Source: Agrobacterium fabrum str. C58
GTDB lineage: Bacteria > Pseudomonadota > Alphaproteobacteria > Rhizobiales > Rhizobiaceae
DNA length: 64,000 nt
Assembly (NCBI RefSeq): GCF_000092025.1
Contig: NC_003062.2
Location: forward strand, 184,001 to 248,000
Reading direction: 5' to 3'
Shown here: in pieces, positions 27,571 to 36,013 of the stretch
Numbering within the stretch: the stretch's first letter is position 1
Layout of the letters: every line of letters begins with the position of its first letter
Program-made: the position numbers and the translations under genes
Notes under the pieces: generated by a model
Databases searched by the model: none
What the model was told of the DNA's origin: nothing
Seen by the model: only the letters and a program-made list of their open reading frames with translations

Positions 27571-28448
27571 ATTGGGATGACGTCCGCATATTCCTTGCCG
27601 TTGCCCGTTCCGGGCAGATACTCGCCGCATCGAAACGGCTTGGACTCAACCATGCAACGCTTTCGCGGCGATTGACGCTGCTGGAGCAGGCGCTGAAGAC
27701 CCAGTTGTTTATCCGTCGGACGAATGGCTGCGAAATGACCGAGGAGGGTCAGCGGTTTCTGGGTGCCGCCGAGCGCATGGAAACCGAAATGCTGAATGCC
27801 CAGGCAAATCTCGGACGGGTCGATACGGCGGTGGCGGGAACGGTGCGCATCGGCGCGCCAGATGGCCTCGGCGTCTCCTTCCTCGCGCCACGGCTCGGCC
27901 GGCTGACGGCCCGTTACCCCGACCTGAAAATCCAGCTCGTGCCCGTGCCCCGGTCCTTCTCTTTGTCGCAGCGCGAGGCCGATATCGCCATCACCATCGA
28001 GCGGCCGGAGCAGGGCAGGTTGATGTTTTCGAAACTGACAGATTATTCGCTGGGCCTCTATGCCTCCGCAGATTATCTGGCCGACCACGGAACGCCTGAC
28101 GATGTCGAGGCGCTGAAGCGTCACCGGCGGATCGGATATGTGGAGGATTTGATCTTTTCACCCTCGCTCAATTATACTGGCGAGATCATGCGAGACTGGG
28201 ACGCGGCCTTCGAAATCTCCAGCGCCACCGGCCAGACGGAGGCGGTGCGGTCGGGGGCGGGGATCGGCATCCTGCACAATTACATCGCCGGGCAATATCC
28301 CGAACTTATGCGGATCATGCCACATCTCGGTATCAGCCGCTCCTACTGGACGGCCTATCACGAATCCGCCCGCCAGCTGGTCCGTGTCCGCACGGTCGTC
28401 GATTTTCTCCAGGAACTGGTCGCGGAAGAGCGGCGAATCTTCATCTGA
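27567..28448 (+). CDS. LysR-family transcriptional regulator
   Basis: This 293-residue LysR regulator has an N-terminal winged helix-turn-helix (MNWDDVRIFLAVARSGQI, then ASKRLGLNHATLSRRLTLLE) and a LysR substrate domain from about residue 90. It is translationally coupled to the monooxygenase gene (ATGA) and the pair diverges from mmsA across 170 bp, so regulation of mmsA and/or the monooxygenase is plausible. The effector is unknown. Confidence 0.88.
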   Translation: MNWDDVRIFLAVARSGQILAASKRLGLNHATLSRRLTLLEQALKTQLFIRRTNGCEMTEEGQRFLGAAERMETEMLNAQANLGRVDTAVAGTVRIGAPDGLGVSFLAPRLGRLTARYPDLKIQLVPVPRSFSLSQREADIAITIERPEQGRLMFSKLTDYSLGLYASADYLADHGTPDDVEALKRHRRIGYVEDLIFSPSLNYTGEIMRDWDAAFEISSATGQTEAVRSGAGIGILHNYIAGQYPELMRIMPHLGISRSYWTAYHESARQLVRVRTVVDFLQELVAEERRIFI

Positions 28449-28564
28449 CATCCGCCTGTTGATCTATTAGTACTATTAATTGCTGATGGCAGGTCGTTCC
28501 GGGCTTGACAAAGGGCTGCTGGCTGGACGACCAATGCAGCCATTGGGAGAAATCGGAATCTAAC

Positions 28565-29491
28565 ATGTCGACTATGATAAGAAAGCTTTCGCCGACTGGC
28601 CTCGGCGTGGCCGTCATGCTGCTTGGAATGCTGCTTTTTGCATTGAACGACGCCATGGGCAAATGGCTGGTATCAACCTATAGCCAGGGTCAGGTCATCC
28701 TGATCAGAAGTGCGGCAGCACTTGTCATTCTCGTTCCGATCGTCTGGAGAGCCGGCCTTTCCGGCCTCGTGAATGTCGAGCGGCCCGGCCTGCAGGTCGC
28801 GCGTGTGTTCTTCTCGACGGCCGAACTTTTCTGTTTCTATTTCGCAGTGGCGAGCCTGCCGCTGGCGGATGTCATGACCTACTGGCTGGCGGCTCCCATT
28901 TATGTGGCCGCTCTGGCGCCGTTTCTGCTCGGAGAAAAGGTCGGTTGGCGCCGCTGGACGGCCATCGCCATCGGTTTTGTCGGCGTTCTCATCGCGCTCA
29001 AACCCAGCTCGGCAAGCCTCACCTCCGCAGCACTCTTTTCCATTCTCGGCAGCGCGGCCTTCGCCTTTATGATGTTGTCAGGCCGCCAGCTGCGCAACAC
29101 GCCGGATACGGTGCTTGCCTTCTGGCAGATCATCGGCGCAGGGCTTGCGGGCATCGTTGCGGTATTCATGACCCCATCCGGCTGGCTGCCGGTCCAGTCC
29201 AGCTTCGACCTGGCGTTTCTGAGCCTGCTCGGCGTGGTCGCCATGGCGGCGCATGTGCTGGTCAACCGGGCCTTGAAGCTTGCCGACGCCGCCACCGTCG
29301 CGCCGCTGCAATATACCCTGCTGCTCTGGGCGGTCATCTTCGGCTGGCTGTTCTTCAACGATGTGCCGCAGACCAGTATCGTTGTCGGTGCAGGCCTAAT
29401 TGTTTTTTCCGGCCTTTATATTTTCTTCCGCGAAAATACACTCAAGCGACGCCGCGACGCGGCCGACAGACTGGCTGCGGAGCAGGTTTGA
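28565..29491 (+). CDS. EamA/DMT-superfamily transporter
   Basis: This 308-residue membrane protein has ten hydrophobic helices in two EamA repeats, each with the expected small-residue-rich helices and a C-terminal Arg/Lys cluster (FFRENTLKRRRDAADR). The pattern LLGMLLFALNDAMGKWLV at the N-terminus is typical of rhizobial DMT exporters. The substrate is not predictable. The start MSTMIRKL at 28565 is chosen over an upstream in-frame start because the extra 20 residues are hydrophilic and unconserved-looking. Confidence 0.85.
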   Translation: MSTMIRKLSPTGLGVAVMLLGMLLFALNDAMGKWLVSTYSQGQVILIRSAAALVILVPIVWRAGLSGLVNVERPGLQVARVFFSTAELFCFYFAVASLPLADVMTYWLAAPIYVAALAPFLLGEKVGWRRWTAIAIGFVGVLIALKPSSASLTSAALFSILGSAAFAFMMLSGRQLRNTPDTVLAFWQIIGAGLAGIVAVFMTPSGWLPVQSSFDLAFLSLLGVVAMAAHVLVNRALKLADAATVAPLQYTLLLWAVIFGWLFFNDVPQTSIVVGAGLIVFSGLYIFFRENTLKRRRDAADRLAAEQV

Positions 29492-29781
29492 TCTTTCTAG
29501 TTAGTCTTGGTCACAATCACGGGACTTGACGAAGGCGTGATCTTCAGGAAGTAAGAGAGGGCCCTGCGATAATTTGTCTCGTATGGGCAGAGGAAACAAA
29601 GGTGCCGGGCCCCTCTGGCGAGAGTTTTACGGCGCTCTCGTGATGTCGGTACCGCCTGCAAATTGGCCGGCGGATTAAAAACTATGAAAAACCTGAATGT
29701 GCTTCGCGCGCGTGCTTTTTGCGTGCGGCCTGACGCTCTACGTCGGTCCGCGAACCTGCTCGTCATCGCAGGAGACCGGAC
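29492..29781 (+). promoter_or_regulatory. Structured leader region upstream of the DUF475 gene
   Basis: This 290-bp gap holds no credible ORF. It contains three inverted pairs in a row: AGAGGGCCC (29556-29564) with GGGCCCCTCT (29607-29616), CGAGAG (29619-29624) with CTCTCG (29635-29640), and CCGCC with GGCGG (29652-29673). The succession suggests a folded 5' leader. TerC-like genes in other bacteria can have manganese (yybP-ykoY) or pH-responsive leaders, but I do not see the conserved yybP-ykoY core here. Confidence 0.35.
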
Positions 29782-30888
29782 ATGAGCGCCGCCCAGAAAA
29801 CCACGCTTTCTTACTTCAAATGGGCATTTATCGTCACCGTCGTTGGTCTGATCCTCGGCGGTTACCTCGGCTGGGAAATGACCGGCACGATCGGCGGCAC
29901 AGCGACGATTTTCTTCATCTGCGCGGTGCTTGCCGTGCTGGAAATCTCGCTGTCCTTCGACAATGCCATCGTCAACGCCAACAAGCTCAAGGACATGACA
30001 CCGGTCTGGCAACATCGCTTCCTGACCTGGGGTATTCTCATTGCCGTTTTCGGCATGCGAATTGTCTTCCCGTTGCTCATCGTCGTCGTTGCCGCCAATG
30101 TCGGCCCCTGGACGGCGCTTGTGATGGCGGCCACGCAGCCGGAGCGTTATGCGGAAATCATGCGTGACGCCCATCTGCCGATTGCGGCTTTCGGCGGCAC
30201 CTTCCTGATGATGGTTGGTCTCAACTTCTTCTTCGACCATGAAAAGGATGTCCATTGGGTGCGCTGGATCGAGGAAAAGGCTGCGACCTATTCTTCCGTC
30301 AAGGGCATCGAGATTGCCTTCGTTCTTATCGTCATGCTGGTGTTTTCTCGTATCATCGGTGCCAGTGACAACCCGGAACTCGGTCCGGTCGCTGCCAACA
30401 CCTTCTTCCATTCGGCGATCTGGGGTCTTTTGACCTTCCTGCTGGTGGAAGTTGTCGGTGGTATTCTCGATCGCAGCCAGGAAATGCTGGAAGGCGCGGC
30501 CAAAGGCGGTTTCGGTGCGTTTCTTTATCTCGAAGTGCTGGATGCCAGCTTCTCCTTTGATGGCGTGATCGGTGCTTTCGCACTGACGCAGAACCTCTTC
30601 ATCATCGCCATCGGCCTCGGCATCGGCGCCATGTATGTGCGCTCGATGACGATCATGCTGGTGGAGAAGGGAACGCTGGCCGAATACCGCTATCTGGAAC
30701 ACGGCGCTTTTTACGCGATCCTGATCCTGTCGGTCATCATGTATGTGCAGACCATGTTCCATATACCGGAGGTCATCACCGGTCTTGGTGGCGCGACCCT
30801 GATCGGCATTTCGCTCTGGTCATCGATCCGGCATAACCGGCAACAAAGTGCCGGTACCGCAGATGCGGCGCGCGGTGCGGAAATCTGA
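29782..30888 (+). CDS. DUF475 / TerC-superfamily integral membrane protein
   Basis: This 368-residue protein with about nine membrane segments has the two TerC-type acidic signatures: LEISLSFDNAIVNANKLKDM (near residue 55) and YLEVLDASFSFDGVIGAFAL (near residue 255), each with a membrane-embedded Asp. TerC relatives such as Alx and MeeY handle manganese export or metalation of exocytoplasmic proteins, so a metal-related role is inferred. AGGAGA precedes the ATG. The long structured leader upstream hints at post-transcriptional control. Confidence 0.85.
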   Translation: MSAAQKTTLSYFKWAFIVTVVGLILGGYLGWEMTGTIGGTATIFFICAVLAVLEISLSFDNAIVNANKLKDMTPVWQHRFLTWGILIAVFGMRIVFPLLIVVVAANVGPWTALVMAATQPERYAEIMRDAHLPIAAFGGTFLMMVGLNFFFDHEKDVHWVRWIEEKAATYSSVKGIEIAFVLIVMLVFSRIIGASDNPELGPVAANTFFHSAIWGLLTFLLVEVVGGILDRSQEMLEGAAKGGFGAFLYLEVLDASFSFDGVIGAFALTQNLFIIAIGLGIGAMYVRSMTIMLVEKGTLAEYRYLEHGAFYAILILSVIMYVQTMFHIPEVITGLGGATLIGISLWSSIRHNRQQSAGTADAARGAEI

Positions 30889-30903
30889 TCCACAACGATC
30901 CTC

Positions 30904-30933
30904 GCCTTCCGCCGTGGTGGCGGAAGGCAGTTT
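30904..30933 (+). terminator. Rho-independent terminator of the DUF475 gene
   Basis: GCCTTCCGCC-GTGGT-GGCGGAAGGC is a 10-bp perfect stem followed by AGTTTTT, starting 15 bp after the stop codon. Confidence 0.92.
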
Positions 30934-31058
30934 TTAAGCATCATATCTCCTGTTGCCTGTTTTTGTCGCTATTTTCTCCTTGAGGGAAATTTGCCCATAA
31001 AAGCGGATGTTTGTTCCAAGTTATTGTTTTACCTGAATTTTGTGCGTTGCAATAAAAC

Positions 31059-31074
31059 TGGCACGCTTCCTGCA
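31059..31074 (+). promoter_or_regulatory. Sigma-54 (RpoN) promoter, -24/-12
   Basis: TGGCACG-CTTC-CTGCA matches the consensus TGGCACG-N4-TTGCA at every fixed position except one (C for T before the TGC). The invariant GG (31060-31061) and GC (31072-31073) have the correct spacing. Start of transcription would be near 31085. No clear NtrC-type enhancer dyad was seen upstream. Confidence 0.75.
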
Positions 31075-31084
31075 TCTCATCTGG

Positions 31085-31182
31085 CAAGTCCAGAGGGGAC
31101 GTAAAAGCCCGGAAAACCGGTCTATAACGCCGCCGCGCCGCGCGATCTTTAAAGGTCTGCGCCGCGCGGCGGTTTTGTTTGT
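31085..31182 (+). ncRNA. Candidate sigma-54-dependent small RNA, about 95 nt
   Basis: A transcript from the RpoN-type promoter would run into a strong terminator about 90 nt later. Between them, CCGG-AAAA-CCGG (31109-31120) forms a small hairpin, and no start codon with a ribosome site opens a useful frame. It lies alone in a 364-bp gap between the DUF475 terminator and the MarR gene. Rhizobia encode a chromosomal sRNA family (alpha-r8, MmgR) linked to nitrogen control; this may be its Agrobacterium member, but I am recalling the family, not matching its sequence. Confidence 0.6.
31130..31180 (+). terminator. Strong rho-independent terminator of the candidate sRNA
   Basis: CCGCCGCGC pairs with GCGCGGCGG (9 bp), then after one mismatch GCGC pairs with GCGC, closing a loop near 31145-31157; TTTTGTTT follows at 31173-31180. 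Confidence 0.85.
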
Positions 31183-31252
31183 GCGGTTGGTTCTTGAGTT
31201 TTCCATTGCGTTGGATGAAAACAGTGGAACAACGACGGGAAGGGTCACCTGC

Positions 31253-31597
31253 TTGCCTGCACAATTGTCACCCACGGAGGCCTTGGGCCTCTGGCACCGT
31301 GTATCCACGGCGCAGGTCATTGACGATCAGCCGGATTTGACCTTGCGTCAGACGGCCATTCTGCTGCAGATTTATCTCGTGCCGCCGCCGCATACCGTTC
31401 GGGGTCTCGCCGCCATGCTGGGGGTCACCAAACCGGTCATCACCCGCGCACTCGACAGTCTAGGCGCGCTGGGATTGGTCGACCGGGTTCGGGATGAGCG
31501 GGACAGGCGCAATGTCGTGATAAAACGCACCGTGGCCGGTGCGCTTTATCTGGAAAAATTCGGCGATCTGATTATTGATCAGGCGCGCAAGATCTAA
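31253..31597 (+). CDS. Small MarR-family transcriptional regulator
   Basis: This 114-residue protein is a single winged helix: ALGLWHRVSTAQVI, LTLRQTAILLQIYL, then TVRGLAAMLGVTKPVITRALDSLGALGLVDRVRDERDRRNVVI, the MarR recognition helix and wing. The TTG at 31253 is preferred because GGGAAGGG lies 8 bp before it; the frame is open upstream through the sRNA terminator, which is not credible coding sequence. It is followed 18 bp later by the NlpC/P60 gene and the two are probably cotranscribed. Confidence 0.8.
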   Translation: MPAQLSPTEALGLWHRVSTAQVIDDQPDLTLRQTAILLQIYLVPPPHTVRGLAAMLGVTKPVITRALDSLGALGLVDRVRDERDRRNVVIKRTVAGALYLEKFGDLIIDQARKI

Positions 31598-31615
31598 CCC
31601 CTGGATGCGAAACCC

Positions 31616-32467
31616 ATGATGCTCGACCGCCGCCTGAATGTCTTCCGCCCCGATCTCGCCGATGCGAAACTGCAGGGTGTGGTAGAGGCCGAACGTTTCG
31701 TCAGCGGTTCGCCCGCACAGGTCACCGCACCGGTCATTGGCCTGCGGCCGACCCCCGATCTCGCCACCGGTATAGACACCGAGCTGCTCTGCGGCGAAAC
31801 GGTGCGCGTTTTCGACAGGGCAAATGGCTGGGCCTGGGTGCAGGCGGATGTGGATGGCTATGCCGGTTATGTGCCGGAAACGGCGATCGGCAATGTTGTC
31901 GCCGCCACGCATCAGATCATCGCACCGCGCACATTCCTTTATCCTTCGGCCGAGTTGCGCAAACCGCCGGTCGCGGCGCTATCCATGGGCAGCCTGATCC
32001 GTATCGTCGGTGAGGCGGAGACCCGCGGCACCCGCTACCTGATGACCGAAAAAGGCGAGGGCATCATTGCCGCCCATTGCCGGGCCTTGGATGCGGCACT
32101 TGAAGAAGACTATGTGGCGGTGGCTCTGCGTTTTATCGAGACACCCTACCTCTGGGGCGGGCGCTCCGGCTTCGGTATCGATTGTTCCGGCCTCGTGCAG
32201 CTTTCCATGGCGATGACCGGCCGCCGGGTTCTGCGCGACACGGATATGCAGGTGAAGTCGCTGGGCGTGGAAATCGAGCGTGATGAGTTGCGTCGCGGCG
32301 ATTTCGTCTTCTGGAAGGGCCATGTCGGCCTCATGGAAAACGAGGAAACGTTGCTGCATGCCAATGGCCACACGATGAATGTCGCCCGCGAAAATCTCGA
32401 TGCGGCCATCGAGCGCATCGGCTGGCTTTATGAAAAGCCGACGGCTTTCCGCCGCCGGGAAGGCTGA
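31616..32467 (+). CDS. SH3-domain NlpC/P60 peptidoglycan hydrolase
   Basis: This 283-residue protein has two SH3-like segments (about residues 40-140, including TELLCGETVRVFDRANGWAW and DGYAGYVPETAIG) and a C-terminal NlpC/P60 cysteine peptidase domain: the catalytic Cys in FGIDCSGLVQLSMA, the His in FWKGHVGLM, and a third polar residue in LLHANGHTM. It should cut gamma-D-Glu-DAP bonds in muropeptides. No signal peptide is visible, which favours a cytoplasmic muropeptide-recycling role. Start ATG 31616 or 31619. Confidence 0.87.
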   Translation: MMLDRRLNVFRPDLADAKLQGVVEAERFVSGSPAQVTAPVIGLRPTPDLATGIDTELLCGETVRVFDRANGWAWVQADVDGYAGYVPETAIGNVVAATHQIIAPRTFLYPSAELRKPPVAALSMGSLIRIVGEAETRGTRYLMTEKGEGIIAAHCRALDAALEEDYVAVALRFIETPYLWGGRSGFGIDCSGLVQLSMAMTGRRVLRDTDMQVKSLGVEIERDELRRGDFVFWKGHVGLMENEETLLHANGHTMNVARENLDAAIERIGWLYEKPTAFRRREG

Positions 32468-32562
32468 GACGGCGGCTTTCACGACATTGTGCCCGCCCGG
32501 CCCTTTGTGCGAGAGCCCCCGACGGCCTACATCGGTTGGATGATGGTACGGGATTGGCACGG

Positions 32563-32922
32563 ATGAAGACACGAACGGCGACACGACTGGCAGCGATCCT
32601 CACGGCGGCCTTGCTGAACACATCGGCCGAGGCGCAGACCGTTTTCCAGAATGGTTTTGCCCCTGCGCCGGATGCTTATGCAAACCTGCCCGGCGTCAAG
32701 GACCCGCGAACGCTGCAGCCCAAGGTCCGTTATAACTGCCATAGCGAACTCGGCGTGACGGGATACTCCCGAGGTCCCTACCGGGATGTTTTCGGCAGCC
32801 GTGGGCTTCCTGTTCAGGGGTATCGCTGCACCGATGAAAACGGCATTTCCAGTTTCGGTGGTAAAAATCCCATCTCCAAGGACTGGTATCCCGGTATCAA
32901 CCCTGTCGATCCGACCTTCTGA
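32563..32922 (+). CDS. Small exported protein of unknown function
   Basis: This 119-residue protein has a signal peptide (MKTRTATRLAAILTAALLNT, cleavage after AEA near residue 24). The mature part is Gly/Pro/Tyr rich and contains two cysteines (YNCHSELGV and YRCTDENGI) that could form a disulfide. I do not recognise the family. ATG 32563 is chosen because it begins the signal peptide; an upstream TTG adds nine polar residues. Confidence 0.6.
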   Translation: MKTRTATRLAAILTAALLNTSAEAQTVFQNGFAPAPDAYANLPGVKDPRTLQPKVRYNCHSELGVTGYSRGPYRDVFGSRGLPVQGYRCTDENGISSFGGKNPISKDWYPGINPVDPTF

Positions 32923-33113
32923 AGCGGTTTTGCCCAGCTGCGTTTGCGGAAAATCGTCCATCAGGAATGAGAGGAACCATTTGCCGCTGCCGGCGCTCTG
33001 GACTTGTCGTCGCTTTTTCAGATAAATCTTCTGCGTGACAGGTTGATACCTGCCGGGGTGCGGAGTGACATCGGCTATTTTTTGACCTTTGGCCGATATT
33101 GGGGAATGCAAGT

Positions 33114-34418
33114 ATGACGAAGACCGATATAGCCACCCGTGTCCACAATCATACTTGGAAGCTAGACCCGATCGTCCGCAGCCTGATTGATACAGATTTC
33201 TACAAGCTGTTGATGTTGCAGATGATCTGGAAACTCTATCCGGAAGTCGACGCGACGTTTTCCCTGATCAACCGCACCAAGACTGTGCGGCTGGCGGAAG
33301 AGATCGACGAGATGGAACTGCGCGAGCAGCTCGATCATGCGCGCACCCTGCGTCTCTCCAAAAAGGAAAATATCTGGCTTGCGGGTAATACGTTTTACGG
33401 CCGCTCGCAGATTTTCGAGCCGGAATTTCTCTCCTGGCTTTCCAGCTATCAATTGCCGGAATACGAGCTTTTCAAGCGCGACGGGCAATATGAGCTGAAT
33501 TTCCATGGCCGCTGGATGGACACGACACTCTGGGAAATCCCGGCGCTGTCTATCATCAACGAGCTGCGCTCGCGCAGCGCCATGCGTTCGCTCGGTTATT
33601 TCACGCTGGACGTGCTTTATGCCCGCGCCAAGGCCAAGATGTGGGAAAAGGTCGAGCGGTTGCGTGAACTGCCGGGGCTGCGCATTTCCGATTTCGGCAC
33701 CCGCCGCCGCCATAGCTTCCTGTGGCAGCGCTGGTGCGTCGAGGCGCTGAAGGAAGGCATCGGCCCTGCCTTTACCGGCACGAGCAATGTCCTGCTCGCC
33801 ATGGATTCCGACCTCGAAGCCGTCGGCACCAACGCGCATGAGTTACCGATGGTGGTTGCCGCACTGGCGCAGACGAACGAGGAACTGGCCGCCGCCCCCT
33901 ATCAGGTTCTAAAGGACTGGAACCGGCTTTATGGCGGTAACCTGCTGATCGTGCTGCCGGACGCCTTTGGCACGGCGGCGTTTCTTCGCAATGCGCCGGA
34001 ATGGGTGGCTGACTGGACGGGCTTTCGCCCCGACAGCGCGCCGCCCATTGAAGGCGGTGAAAAGATTATCGAGTGGTGGCGGAAGATGGGCCGCGACCCG
34101 CGCACGAAGATGCTGATCTTCTCAGATGGTCTCGATGTCGATGCCATCGTCGATACCTACAGGCATTTTGAAGGCCGCGTCCGTATGAGCTTCGGCTGGG
34201 GCACCAACCTCACCAATGATTTTGCCGGCTGCGCGCCGAAGACCATTGCCAGCCTCAAGCCGATTTCCATCGTCTGCAAGGTGAGCGATGCCAATGGCCG
34301 CCCAGCGGTGAAGCTCTCGGACAATCCGCAAAAAGCCACTGGCGATCCGGCCGAAGTGGAACGGTATCTGAAGTTCTTCGGCGAGGAAGACCACAAGGAA
34401 CAGAAGGTTCTGGTGTAA
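33114..34418 (+). CDS. pncB: Nicotinate phosphoribosyltransferase
   Basis: PncB makes nicotinate mononucleotide from nicotinate and PRPP, the first step of the NAD salvage (Preiss-Handler) pathway. The 434-residue protein has the N-terminal [18 protein letters not shown], the catalytic-His region [34 protein letters not shown] and [13 protein letters not shown], all typical of the PncB family. An upstream TTG would add five residues. Confidence 0.95.
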   Translation: MTKTDIATRVHNHTWKLDPIVRSLIDTDFYKLLMLQMIWKLYPEVDATFSLINRTKTVRLAEEIDEMELREQLDHARTLRLSKKENIWLAGNTFYGRSQIFEPEFLSWLSSYQLPEYELFKRDGQYELNFHGRWMDTTLWEIPALSIINELRSRSAMRSLGYFTLDVLYARAKAKMWEKVERLRELPGLRISDFGTRRRHSFLWQRWCVEALKEGIGPAFTGTSNVLLAMDSDLEAVGTNAHELPMVVAALAQTNEELAAAPYQVLKDWNRLYGGNLLIVLPDAFGTAAFLRNAPEWVADWTGFRPDSAPPIEGGEKIIEWWRKMGRDPRTKMLIFSDGLDVDAIVDTYRHFEGRVRMSFGWGTNLTNDFAGCAPKTIASLKPISIVCKVSDANGRPAVKLSDNPQKATGDPAEVERYLKFFGEEDHKEQKVLV

Positions 34419-34425
34419 GGCAACC

Positions 34426-34450
34426 GGGCGCTCCCGTTAAGGAAGCGCCC
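34426..34450 (+). terminator. Terminator of pncB
   Basis: GGGCGCTCCC and GGAAGCGCCC form a 10-bp stem with one mismatch around GTTAA, followed by TTCAAATCTGTTCT; it lies 8 bp past the pncB stop and 27 bp before the convergent aminopeptidase stop. Confidence 0.7.
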
Positions 34451-34476
34451 TTCAAATCTGTTCTCGATTCACCAGA

Positions 34477-35871
34477 CTACTTCGCGAATTGATGTGCGAT
34501 GTAATGGAAGAGCGCGCGGATACCCTGTGCTTCCCCGCCAATCGACGAATGGTGACGCTCACTCAGCGACCAGCCGTAGATGTCGAAATGCGCCCAGCGC
34601 TTGGTATTGGTGACAAAGCGCTTCAGGAACAGGGCAGCGGTGATCGATCCGCCCATGCCGCCTGAAGGCGCATTGGTGATATCGGCTGCGCGCGAGCGGA
34701 TATCCTTGTCATATCCCATGTAAAGCGGCATGCGCCACAGCGGGTCATCCGTATCGATGCTGGCTTCCGCGATATCATGCGCCAGATCCGCGTCATCTGT
34801 GTAGAAGGGCGGCAGATCGGGACCCAGCGCCACACGCGCGGCACCCGTCAGCGTTGCCATGTCGATCATCAGGTCCGGCGCATCCTCATCGGCATAAGCG
34901 AGCGCATCCGCCAGAACGAGACGACCCTCCGCATCGGTATTGTCGATCTGTACCGTCAGCCCCTTTCGGCTTTTATAGATATCGCCAGGACGGAAGGCAT
35001 TGGCGGAAATGGAGTTCTCGACCGCCGGCACGAGAACGCGCAGATCGACCGGCAGCTTTGCATCCATGATCATCAGCGCAAGGCCGAGAACATTGGCGGC
35101 GCCACCCATATCCTTCTTCATCAATGCCATGGAGGCCGCAGGCTTGATGTCGAGACCGCCGGTGTCGAAGCAGACGCCCTTGCCCACCAGTGTCAGTCGC
35201 GGATTGCCTTTTTTGCCCCAGTTCATCTCCAGAAGGCGCGGTGCGCTCTCACTGGCGCGGCCAACGGCATGGATGAGCGGGAAGTTTTCTTTAAGCAGAT
35301 CATCGCCCGTCGTAACGTTCACCTTGGCCTTGTAGTGGGCGGCAAGCGCTCGGAAGGCAATCTCGAGCTCGTCCGGCCCCATGTCATTGGCCGGAACATT
35401 GATGAGGTCGCGCGCAAGGAAGACACCTGCCAGAACGCGCTTGATCTCGCCATCTTCAGCGTCCTGCGGAATGAGAAGCTTTGCCCCGCTGGTCTTGGTG
35501 GTCTTGTATTTGTCGAAGCGGTAGCTGCCGAGGCCGAAACCGAGCGCGAGGCGATTGGCCGTCAGGGGCGCGGTTTCGATGTGCCACTCGCCCTCCGGCA
35601 GCTCACGGGCGAGTTTCCCGGTGATGAAGGGAACTTCGGAAGGATTGCCACCAAGGCCGAGCAGCACACCGCCCAGCGATCCATCAGAGGAGGGAACGAG
35701 CAGGACGGCGCCGGCTTCCGCCTTGAACCCCGCCTTTTTCGCCCAGTCCAGAGCGACCGGGTCTATGGCACCCTGTTCGATATGGGCTGGCGTGACGGCA
35801 AAAACCGGCAATGTGCTGCCGGCCTTCGAGCTGAAAGGGGTGGGGCGTTCGATGAACTGATAGGGCGCCAT
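34477..35871 (-). CDS. M17-family leucyl aminopeptidase
   Basis: This 464-residue cytosolic metallopeptidase has the M17 catalytic block VGKGVCFDTGGLDIKPAASM with the metal-binding Lys/Asp and the hallmark NTDAEGRLVLADAL. It removes N-terminal residues from peptides using two metal ions. The N-terminal third is divergent from classic PepA, as in the shorter rhizobial paralogue, so I leave the symbol blank. It diverges from tadD. Confidence 0.9.
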   Translation of the reverse strand: MAPYQFIERPTPFSSKAGSTLPVFAVTPAHIEQGAIDPVALDWAKKAGFKAEAGAVLLVPSSDGSLGGVLLGLGGNPSEVPFITGKLARELPEGEWHIETAPLTANRLALGFGLGSYRFDKYKTTKTSGAKLLIPQDAEDGEIKRVLAGVFLARDLINVPANDMGPDELEIAFRALAAHYKAKVNVTTGDDLLKENFPLIHAVGRASESAPRLLEMNWGKKGNPRLTLVGKGVCFDTGGLDIKPAASMALMKKDMGGAANVLGLALMIMDAKLPVDLRVLVPAVENSISANAFRPGDIYKSRKGLTVQIDNTDAEGRLVLADALAYADEDAPDLMIDMATLTGAARVALGPDLPPFYTDDADLAHDIAEASIDTDDPLWRMPLYMGYDKDIRSRAADITNAPSGGMGGSITAALFLKRFVTNTKRWAHFDIYGWSLSERHHSSIGGEAQGIRALFHYIAHQFAK

Positions 35872-35912
35872 GGTATGCTTCCGTAAATGTCGAGAATCGG
35901 TGCGATTAACGC

Positions 35913-35930
35913 TCTGTTAGGGTTAACAGA
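35913..35930. promoter_or_regulatory. Dyad between the aminopeptidase gene and tadD
   Basis: TCTGTTA-GGGT-TAACAGA is a perfect 7-bp inverted repeat 41 bp upstream of the minus-strand aminopeptidase start and 83 bp upstream of tadD. It may be an operator; no regulator can be named. Confidence 0.4.
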
Positions 35931-36013
35931 TTATTGCTTAAGCGAAAGTTGCGTCATGTGAGTCTGTCGTGTGTCGGGCGCAAGATCGATCATTCTCGGG
36001 CGGGGGCGCTGCC

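Noticed and set aside
29522..29781. yybP-ykoY manganese riboswitch in front of the TerC-like gene
   Set aside because: The context fits, but I could not find the conserved GGGGAGUA-type or GUCAAC-type core elements, so I only report a structured leader.
31040..31252. Upstream extension of the MarR frame
   Set aside because: It would translate through the sigma-54 promoter and the GC-rich terminator; the TTG at 31253 has an ideal ribosome site and keeps the whole domain.
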